Shown piece after piece: positions 57,528 to 64,000 of a stretch of 64,000 nucleotides of DNA. The stretch is from Pseudomonas sp. Irchel s3f7 (GTDB lineage Bacteria > Pseudomonadota > Gammaproteobacteria > Pseudomonadales > Pseudomonadaceae), in the NCBI RefSeq assembly GCF_900187615.1, contig NZ_FYDO01000013.1:109547-173546 (forward strand). The letters run 5' to 3'. Below the pieces are notes generated by a model. It was not told where the DNA came from, searched no databases, and worked only from the letters and a program-made list of their open reading frames with translations. A program made the translations under genes and the position numbers. How positions within the stretch are numbered: the stretch's first letter is position 1; each line of letters opens with the position of its first letter.

Positions 57528-58499
57528 ATGCAGACTTTGTACCCGCAGATCAAACCCTACGCCCGGCACGATCTGGCTGTCGATGCGACCCACACCCTGT
57601 ACGTTGACGAAAGCGGTTCACCGCAAGGTTTGCCGGTGGTATTCATCCACGGCGGCCCTGGCGCGGGGTGTGATGCCCAGAGTCGTTGCTTCTTCGATCC
57701 CAACCTGTACCGCATTGTCACCTTCGACCAGCGCGGTTGTGGTCGCTCCACTCCCCACGCCAGCCTGGAAAACAACACCACCTGGGATCTGGTCGCCGAC
57801 CTTGAGCGGATTCGCCAGCACCTGGGCATCGAAAAATGGGTGCTGTTCGGTGGCTCATGGGGTTCGACCCTGGCGCTGGCCTATGCACAAACCCACCCGG
57901 AACGTGTACATGGCTTGATCCTGCGCGGGATCTTTCTTTGCCGTCCGCAGGAAATCGAGTGGTTCTACCAGGCAGGCGCCAGTCGCCTGTTCCCCGATTA
58001 CTGGCAGGACTACATCGCGCCCATTCCGCTGGACGAGCGCGACGACCTGCTCACCGCTTTCCACAAGCGCCTGGTCGGCAACGATCAGATCGCCCAGATG
58101 CATGCGGCCAAGGCCTGGTCGACCTGGGAGGGTCGCACCGCAACCCTGCGTCCAAACCCGCTGGTGGTCGATCGGTTCTCCGAGCCGCAGCGTGCGTTAT
58201 CCATTGCGCGCATCGAATGTCACTACTTCACGAACAATGCCTTCCTCGAACCGAACCAGCTGATTCGCGACATGGGCAAGATTGCCCATCTGCCGGGCGT
58301 GATCGTGCATGGTCGCTATGACGTGATCTGCCCGCTGGATAATGCCTGGGAATTGCACCAGGCCTGGCCAAACAGTGAACTGCAAGTAATTCGCGATGCC
58401 GGCCACGCCGCTTCCGAACCGGGCATTACTGACGCACTGGTACGGGCCGCCAAGCAGATGGCCCACCGTTTGCTGGACCTGGCGCCCGAAGAAGCATGA
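57528..58499 (+). CDS. pip: Proline iminopeptidase
   Basis: A 323-residue alpha/beta hydrolase removing N-terminal proline from peptides. The oxyanion motif [11 protein letters not shown] (39-49), nucleophile Ser110 in [13 protein letters not shown] and His in [10 protein letters not shown] are present. The stop overlaps dtd as ATGA. Confidence 0.96.
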   Translation: MQTLYPQIKPYARHDLAVDATHTLYVDESGSPQGLPVVFIHGGPGAGCDAQSRCFFDPNLYRIVTFDQRGCGRSTPHASLENNTTWDLVADLERIRQHLGIEKWVLFGGSWGSTLALAYAQTHPERVHGLILRGIFLCRPQEIEWFYQAGASRLFPDYWQDYIAPIPLDERDDLLTAFHKRLVGNDQIAQMHAAKAWSTWEGRTATLRPNPLVVDRFSEPQRALSIARIECHYFTNNAFLEPNQLIRDMGKIAHLPGVIVHGRYDVICPLDNAWELHQAWPNSELQVIRDAGHAASEPGITDALVRAAKQMAHRLLDLAPEEA

Positions 58500-58933
58500 A
58501 AGGCTTGCTGCAACGCGTGCGTGGCGCGCGAGTCGAGGTAGCGGGCGAGGTGGTCGGTGCGGTTGACCAGGGTTTGTTGGTGTTGGTGGCTGTAGAGCCC
58601 GAGGACACCCGGGCCAGCGCCGACAAACTTCTCAATAAACTGCTTAACTATCGGGTGTTCAGCGATACCGAGGGCAAGATGAACCTGTCCCTGGCGGATG
58701 TGGGTGGCGGGTTGCTGCTGGTCTCGCAGTTCACCCTGGCTGCCGATACCAAGAGCGGGTTGCGCCCGAGTTTCTCGACCGCGGCCCCTCCGGCGCTGGG
58801 AGAGGAGCTTTTCGACTATCTATTAGCCAAAGCGAAACAAGTGCATGGCACTGTGGCATCGGGTAGATTCGGCGCGGATATGCAGGTGCACCTGGTCAAT
58901 GATGGCCCGGTAACCTTCCTGTTACAGACCTGA
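58496..58933 (+). CDS. dtd: D-aminoacyl-tRNA deacylase
   Basis: 145 residues, hydrolysing D-aminoacyl-tRNAs (D-Tyr and others), thereby protecting protein synthesis. The two motifs [17 protein letters not shown] and NDGPVTFLL are present. It is translationally coupled to pip; a short ACTTG-AAA-CAAGT hairpin with T run at 58937-58956 may be a weak terminator. Confidence 0.97.
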   Translation: MKGLLQRVRGARVEVAGEVVGAVDQGLLVLVAVEPEDTRASADKLLNKLLNYRVFSDTEGKMNLSLADVGGGLLLVSQFTLAADTKSGLRPSFSTAAPPALGEELFDYLLAKAKQVHGTVASGRFGADMQVHLVNDGPVTFLLQT

Positions 58934-59254
58934 AAGCACTTGAAACAAGTTTTTAAGCTCATTTCGGCTGCAAACAGGGGTTTTTCGCGATAAATACTTT
59001 GTTACCCCTGATGCGTTGTAACGCGGCCTACTAGATAATCGCGCGCTACGGGGATCGGCGTTCGTTGGTCCATTTTGACTTAGGTAGAGACTTGTCTGGA
59101 TCCGATTGGGGAATCATTTTGCCCCAGCGGAGTCGGAACAATGCTCGCCAACTTGGCAAGAGTGGTTTGTAGGGTCGGTTTTTTCACACCGCATTCCTCA
59201 CAAACCCTTCAACTGGCCGTTGGTTTTTTGATCTGTTTTCGGCGAGGGTTGCTC
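58934..59254. other. Long intergenic and leader region before opgG
   Basis: About 320 bases with no gene. It holds the dyad GTTAC-N12-GTAAC (59001-59022), a possible -10 GATAAT (59034-59039), and a hairpin TTGGGG...GCCCC near 59105-59125. An ATG at 59141 opens the opgG frame early but lacks a ribosome site. The region probably contains the osmotically regulated opgGH promoter. Confidence 0.4.
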
Positions 59255-61072
59255 GTGATTGTTAGTCCCTGTAATGCACCAAAATTGTCTGCCAAACGGT
59301 TACGTAACGCACTGGTAGCGGGCTCTGCACTGCTCTGCCTGTTCAGCGCCGGCCAGCTTTGGGCATTCAATCTGGATGATGTATCGGTCAAGGCAAAAGA
59401 GCTGGCCGGGCAGAAGTACGAAGCGCCGCGCAGTAACCTGCCGAACGAATTCCGTGAAATGAAATTCGCGGACTATCAGAAAATCCGGTTTCTGACCGAA
59501 AAAGCCGAGTGGGCTGATCAGAAGACGCCGTTCAAGCTGTCCTTCTATCATCAGGGCATGCATTTCGATACGCCGGTGAAAATCAACGAAATCACCGCGA
59601 ACACCGTCGAAGAGATCAAGTACGACCCAAGTCGTTTCGACTTCGGCGACCTGAACTTCGACCCGAAGGCCACTGAGCAATTGGGTTATGCCGGTTTCCG
59701 TGTGCTGTACCCGATCAACAAGGCCGACAAGCAAGACGAAATCATGACCATGCTCGGCGCGAGCTACTTCCGCGTCGTCGGCAAGGGTCACGTCTATGGT
59801 CTGTCCGCCCGCGGCATGGCGCTCGATACCGCATTGCCATCCGGCGAAGAATTTCCGCGTTTTCGCGAGTTCTGGATTCAACAGCCAAAACCGGGCGACA
59901 AGCACCTGGTGATCTTTGCGCTGCTGGATTCGCCACGTGCCACCGGTGCCTATCGCCTGACCTTGCGTCCGGGCAGCGACACCATTGTCGACGTCAAGGC
60001 GCAGATGTTCCTGCGTGACAAGGTCGGCAAACTGGGTATCGCGCCGTTGACCAGCATGTACCTGTTCGGCGCCAACCAGCCGTCGAAAGTGCTGAACTAC
60101 CGTCGTGAACTGCATGACTCCAGCGGCCTGGCGATCCATGCCGGCAATGGCGAGTGGATCTGGCGTCCGCTGAACAACCCGAAACACCTGGCTGTCAGCA
60201 ACTTCTCGGTCGAGAACCCGCGTGGTTTCGGTCTGCTGCAACGTGGTCGCGACTTCAGCCATTACGAAGATCTCGACGACCGCTACGACAAGCGCCCAAG
60301 CGCCTGGATCGAGCCGAAGGGCGACTGGGGCAAGGGCACCGTCGATCTGGTCGAAATTCCGACCGCCGATGAAACCAACGACAATATCGTAGCCTTCTGG
60401 AACCCGGAAAAGTTGCCGGAACCTGGCCAGCCACTCGATGTTGCTTATCGTATGCACTGGACCATGGACGAAGCGTCGATCCACGCCCCGGACAGCGCCT
60501 GGGTCAAACAAACCCTGCGTTCCACCGGTGACGTTAAACAGTCCAACCTGATTCGTCAGCCGGACGGCAGCGTGGCTTACCTTGTGGATTTCGAAGGTCC
60601 GTCCCTGGCCGCTTTGCCTGCCGATGCGGACGTTCGCAGCCAGGTCAGCGTTGGTGACAACGCCGAACTGGTCGAGAACAGCGTGCGCTACAACCCTGAA
60701 ACCAAGGGCTGGCGCCTGACGCTGCGCATGAAGGTCAAGGATCCGAGCAAGGCCACCGAAATGCGTGCCGCGCTGGTACAGAACATCGTGCCTGCGGACT
60801 TGGCCAAGACCTCGATTCCGGCGTCGAACTCGTCGGTTGCCAAGGCCGACAAGGTTGCTGCCAAGCAACAAGAGAAAGCAGACAAGGACGCCAAGGCAGC
60901 GGAGGCCAAGCAGGCCGACGTCAAGCCGGTTGCAGATGCCAAGGACAAGGCCAAAAACAAAGACGCCCAGCAGCCTGTCGCTGCCGGCGCGGCCCCAGCC
61001 ACACCGGAATCGGCGCCGACTGAAGAAGTCCTGACCGAGACCTGGAGCTACCAGTTGCCTGCCGATGAGTAA
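59255..61072 (+). CDS. opgG: Glucan biosynthesis protein G, periplasmic
   Basis: 605 residues from GTG at 59255 (GAGGG upstream), where the signal peptide ([20 protein letters not shown], about 17-36) makes sense. Core OpgG domain (about 37-520) with the FWIQQP and [13 protein letters not shown] motifs; the last 80 residues are a Lys/Ala-rich tail ([17 protein letters not shown]) unusual in length. It shapes the branching of osmoregulated periplasmic glucans. It overlaps opgH by eight bases. Confidence 0.95.
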   Translation: MIVSPCNAPKLSAKRLRNALVAGSALLCLFSAGQLWAFNLDDVSVKAKELAGQKYEAPRSNLPNEFREMKFADYQKIRFLTEKAEWADQKTPFKLSFYHQGMHFDTPVKINEITANTVEEIKYDPSRFDFGDLNFDPKATEQLGYAGFRVLYPINKADKQDEIMTMLGASYFRVVGKGHVYGLSARGMALDTALPSGEEFPRFREFWIQQPKPGDKHLVIFALLDSPRATGAYRLTLRPGSDTIVDVKAQMFLRDKVGKLGIAPLTSMYLFGANQPSKVLNYRRELHDSSGLAIHAGNGEWIWRPLNNPKHLAVSNFSVENPRGFGLLQRGRDFSHYEDLDDRYDKRPSAWIEPKGDWGKGTVDLVEIPTADETNDNIVAFWNPEKLPEPGQPLDVAYRMHWTMDEASIHAPDSAWVKQTLRSTGDVKQSNLIRQPDGSVAYLVDFEGPSLAALPADADVRSQVSVGDNAELVENSVRYNPETKGWRLTLRMKVKDPSKATEMRAALVQNIVPADLAKTSIPASNSSVAKADKVAAKQQEKADKDAKAAEAKQADVKPVADAKDKAKNKDAQQPVAAGAAPATPESAPTEEVLTETWSYQLPADE

Positions 61073-63635
61073 TTCTCAAGTACAGCCAGAAACTCTTGCC
61101 GAGTATCTGGCGCATCTGCCGATGACCGACCAGCAACGCGCGGAGCTCGCGGGTTGCCGGTCCTTCAGCGAGCTGCATGAACGCCTGTCGTCATCCACGT
61201 TCGACGCTCCGACCGAGGCCGCCCAGGCTTCGGTGGGCAAGCGCCTGACCCTGAGCACTGCCGAAGAGTTGCAGGATGCGGAAATGCTGGCGCTCGACGC
61301 CAATGGTCGGGTCTGTCTCAAGGCGACCCCGCCAATCCGCCGGACCAAGGTTGTGCCGGAGCCGTGGCGCACCAACATTCTGGTGCGTGGCTGGCGTCGG
61401 ATGACCGGTCGTACCAACCCGCCACAGCCGCCGAAGGACGAACGCGTCCTGCCGGCCGCGCGCTGGCGCACCGTGGGTTCGATCCGTCGCTACATTCTGT
61501 TGGTGCTGATGCTCGGCCAGACTATCGTCGCCGGTTGGTACATGAAAGGCATCATGCCGTACCAGGGCTGGTCGTTCGTCGACCTGAACGAAGTGCTGCA
61601 CCAACCGCTGCTGCAAACCGCCACGCAAGTGCTGCCGTATGCCTTGCAGACCAGCATCCTGATTCTGTTCGGGATTTTGTTCTGCTGGGTGTCGGCCGGT
61701 TTCTGGACTGCGCTGATGGGCTTCCTCGAGTTGCTCACGGGGCACGATAAATACCGTATCTCTGGTAAAAGCGCCGGTAACGAGCCAATTCCGAAAGATG
61801 CGCGCACCGCACTGGTGATGCCGATCTGCAACGAAGACGTGCCTCGTGTGTTCGCGGGTCTGCGCGCGACGTTCGAGTCGGTTGCAGCGACCGGTGATCT
61901 GGATCGCTTCGACTTCTTTGTGCTCAGCGACAGTAACGACGCCGACATTTGCGTTGCCGAGCAGCAGGCCTGGCTGGACGTCTGCCGTGAGGCTGGGGGC
62001 TTCGGCAAGATCTTCTATCGCCGCCGTCGCCGTCGCGTTAAGCGTAAAAGCGGCAACCTCGACGACTTCTGCCGTCGCTGGGGTGGTGACTATAAGTACA
62101 TGGTCGTCCTCGACGCCGATTCGGTAATGAGCGGCGATTGCCTGACCAGTCTGGTGCGTTTGATGGAAGCCACGCCGGACGCCGGGATCATCCAGACCGC
62201 GCCGCGTGCGTCGGGCATGGACACCCTGTATGCGCGCATGCAGCAGTTCGCGACCCGCGTGTACGGTCCGCTGTTCACCGCGGGCCTGCACTTCTGGCAG
62301 CTGGGCGAATCGCACTACTGGGGTCACAACGCGATCATCCGCATGAAGCCGTTTATCGAGCACTGCGCCCTGGCGCCGTTGCCGGGTAAAGGCGCGTTTG
62401 CCGGTGCGATCCTGTCCCACGACTTCGTTGAAGCCGCGTTGATGCGTCGTGCCGGTTGGGGCGTGTGGATTGCCTACGACTTGCCGGGCAGCTACGAAGA
62501 ACTGCCGCCGAACCTGCTGGACGAACTCAAGCGTGACCGTCGCTGGTGCCACGGCAACCTGATGAACTTCCGCCTGTTCCTGGTCAAGGGCATGCACCCG
62601 GTGCACCGTGCGGTGTTCCTGACCGGCGTGATGTCTTACCTGTCGGCGCCGTTGTGGTTCTTCTTCCTTGTGTTGTCGACGGCGCTGCTGGCGGTCAACA
62701 CGTTGATGGAGCCGCAGTACTTCCTTGAACCGCGCCAGCTCTATCCGCTGTGGCCACAATGGCACCCGGACAAGGCGATTGCACTGTTCTCGACCACCAT
62801 CGTGCTGCTGTTCCTGCCGAAGCTGTTGAGCATCATCCTGATCTGGGCCAAGGGCGCGAAAGAGTTCGGCGGCAAGTTCAAGGTGACCCTGTCGATGCTG
62901 CTGGAGATGTTGTTCTCCATGCTGCTGGCGCCGGTGCGGATGATTTTCCACACCCGTTTCGTCCTCGCCGCGTTCCTCGGCTGGGCCGCGACCTGGAACT
63001 CGCCGCAACGTGACGACGACTCCACGCCATGGAGCGAGGCGGTCAAGCGACACGGTCCGCAAACGCTGCTGGGCTTCTTCTGGGCACTGTTGGTGATCTG
63101 GCTGAACCCGAGCTTCCTGTGGTGGCTGGTGCCGATTGTCGGTTCGTTGATGCTGTCGATCCCGGTGTCGGTGATCTCCAGCCGTGTTGGCCTGGGCCTG
63201 AAGTCCCGTGACGAGAGCCTGTTCCTGATTCCTGAGGAATACAATCCGCCACAGGCGCTGCTGGCCACCGACCAGTACACCCACGAGAACCGCTGGCACG
63301 CACTGAACGACGGCTTCGTCCGTTCGGTGGTCGATCCACAGCAGAACGCCCTGGCGTGTTCGCTGGCGACGTCCCGTCACGGTCAGGCCGAGCCGATCGA
63401 ATGGCTGCGGATCGAACGGGTTCGTCACGCCATGAAAGTCGGCCCTGAAGGGCTGACCAACAATGAGCGTGTGCAACTGCTGAGCGATCCGGTGGCATTG
63501 GCCCGCCTGCATGAGCAGGTCTGGAGCGAAGGTCACCCAGAGTGGCTCAACGCCTGGCGCAAGTCGGTCAAGGCCGACCCTCACGCGCCACTGCTACCGC
63601 TCAAGCCAATGAGCGAACAGCCTCAGATGGCGTAA
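61065..63635 (+). CDS. opgH: Glucan glucosyltransferase OpgH
   Basis: 856 residues, inner-membrane GT2 enzyme polymerising the linear beta-1,2-glucan backbone. The catalytic Asp residues are in [16 protein letters not shown] and [10 protein letters not shown], followed by [11 protein letters not shown]; about eight membrane segments flank the domain. Coupled to opgG by overlapping codons. Confidence 0.96.
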   Translation: MSNSQVQPETLAEYLAHLPMTDQQRAELAGCRSFSELHERLSSSTFDAPTEAAQASVGKRLTLSTAEELQDAEMLALDANGRVCLKATPPIRRTKVVPEPWRTNILVRGWRRMTGRTNPPQPPKDERVLPAARWRTVGSIRRYILLVLMLGQTIVAGWYMKGIMPYQGWSFVDLNEVLHQPLLQTATQVLPYALQTSILILFGILFCWVSAGFWTALMGFLELLTGHDKYRISGKSAGNEPIPKDARTALVMPICNEDVPRVFAGLRATFESVAATGDLDRFDFFVLSDSNDADICVAEQQAWLDVCREAGGFGKIFYRRRRRRVKRKSGNLDDFCRRWGGDYKYMVVLDADSVMSGDCLTSLVRLMEATPDAGIIQTAPRASGMDTLYARMQQFATRVYGPLFTAGLHFWQLGESHYWGHNAIIRMKPFIEHCALAPLPGKGAFAGAILSHDFVEAALMRRAGWGVWIAYDLPGSYEELPPNLLDELKRDRRWCHGNLMNFRLFLVKGMHPVHRAVFLTGVMSYLSAPLWFFFLVLSTALLAVNTLMEPQYFLEPRQLYPLWPQWHPDKAIALFSTTIVLLFLPKLLSIILIWAKGAKEFGGKFKVTLSMLLEMLFSMLLAPVRMIFHTRFVLAAFLGWAATWNSPQRDDDSTPWSEAVKRHGPQTLLGFFWALLVIWLNPSFLWWLVPIVGSLMLSIPVSVISSRVGLGLKSRDESLFLIPEEYNPPQALLATDQYTHENRWHALNDGFVRSVVDPQQNALACSLATSRHGQAEPIEWLRIERVRHAMKVGPEGLTNNERVQLLSDPVALARLHEQVWSEGHPEWLNAWRKSVKADPHAPLLPLKPMSEQPQMA

Positions 63636-63637
63636 TG

Positions 63638-63665
63638 AAAAAACCCGCGAAAGCGGGTTTTTTTT
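63638..63665 (+). terminator. Rho-independent terminator after opgH
   Basis: AAAACCCGC-GAAA-GCGGGTTTT with a long T run, just past the stop codon. Confidence 0.93.
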
Positions 63666-64000
63666 GGCTTGAAGTTTGTTCTTGAGCTTGCACCAGATTC
63701 TGTAACGGTAGCGTCGGGTCGATCGCTTTCGCGGGCAAGTCGGATCGCCGCACCGCCGCTCCCACAGGGTCCGGTGGTGTTACGCAAACCGCATGAGCGC
63801 CGGAAACTTAGTGGGAGCAACTGTCTTAACCATGTCATTTGTCGCCTGACACGCCACCATCGCTGGCAAGCCAGCTTGTATGTTTAGACTTGAAGGGGTG
63901 GGTGGGACTAAAGCCTCGCTTCTGACTCTGACCAGTACAGACCGTGGGAGACATCGTCCCACCCCTTCACCTAATGCGCCGATAAGGAATGCATCGGCTC
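63666..64000. repeat. Intergenic tail with REP-like fragments and an inverted repeat
   Basis: No complete gene. A REP-like arm at 63722-63767 (GCGGGCAAG...GCTCCCACAG), a single family A REP at 63859-63880, and a dyad with arms TGAAGGGGTGGG (63891-63902) and TCCCACCCCTTCA (63957-63969). On the minus strand, the last 30 bases read EPMHSLSAH then a stop, possibly the C-terminus of a gene beyond the window; too short to judge. Confidence 0.5.

Noticed and set aside
59141..59254. Longer OpgG starting at the ATG at 59141
   Set aside because: No ribosome site, and it would place about 38 residues before an otherwise normal signal peptide; the GTG at 59255 has GAGGG upstream.
63971..64000. Partial minus-strand gene ending EPMHSLSAH at the right edge
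   Set aside because: Only nine codons are visible, which is too few to support a gene call.

Overview
The window is ordinary chromosomal DNA of a Pseudomonas, most likely of the P. fluorescens group. The basis is gene content and order, which as I remember it follows the P. aeruginosa PAO1 block from tRNA-Phe/yggX to opgGH, together with several families of the short REP palindromes typical of fluorescent pseudomonads, GC-rich coding DNA and NtrBC/HutC/sigma-54 type regulation. There is no insertion sequence, prophage or CRISPR array, and no frameshifted gene was seen. The only accessory-looking material is an AT-richer membrane protein gene cut by the left edge next to tRNA-Phe, and a Vps62-related gene at 11-12.4 kb.

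Layout: (1) 1-5 kb, minus strand: partial membrane protein, tRNA-Phe, then the overlapping asmA-mutY-yggX unit and a PanZ-like acetyltransferase. (2) 5.2-11.1 kb, plus strand: an OFA-family transporter, the hisB-hisH-DUF2164-hisA-hisF operon and a periplasmic binding protein. (3) 11.1-17.8 kb, minus strand: Vps62-related protein, then the cell-envelope/division set gpmI-envC-ctpA-yibQ. (4) 17.9-20.2 kb: rhodanese-like protein, grxC, secB; then trmL and a small membrane protein transcribed divergently from overlapping start codons. (5) 20.2-25.9 kb, nitrogen control: a NrsZ-like small RNA with its own sigma-54 promoter, ntrC, ntrB, a DUF4124 protein, and glnA behind a sigma-54 promoter with NtrC-like sites. 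(6) 25.9-42.5 kb: thiI, typA, a cysteine-cluster protein, glgP, a DUF2339-DUF3999 pair, fbp, DUF924, an amino-acid-type chemoreceptor and two small lipoproteins. (7) 42.5-57.2 kb, the histidine utilisation (hut) regulon: hutF divergent from hutCD, then hutU, a urocanate-type permease, the hutXWV ABC transporter, two hutH paralogues, hutI and hutG. (8) 57.5-64 kb: pip-dtd and the periplasmic glucan genes opgGH.

How it works together: histidine is deaminated by HutH, hydrated by HutU, opened by HutI, deiminated by HutF and deformylated by HutG to give glutamate, which links to the glnA/ntrBC nitrogen system in the same window. HutC operators lie at both hut control regions, and the hutU promoter is a sigma-54 promoter whose start is covered by the operator.

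Most notable items: the first HutH paralogue is intact but lacks exactly the Ala-Ser-Gly tripeptide that forms the MIO cofactor and two further active-site residues; the NrsZ-like RNA has three hairpin modules with one invariant loop and covarying stems; the Vps62-related protein shows three internal repeats; and the hut cluster has no dedicated histidine permease but carries four REP pairs.
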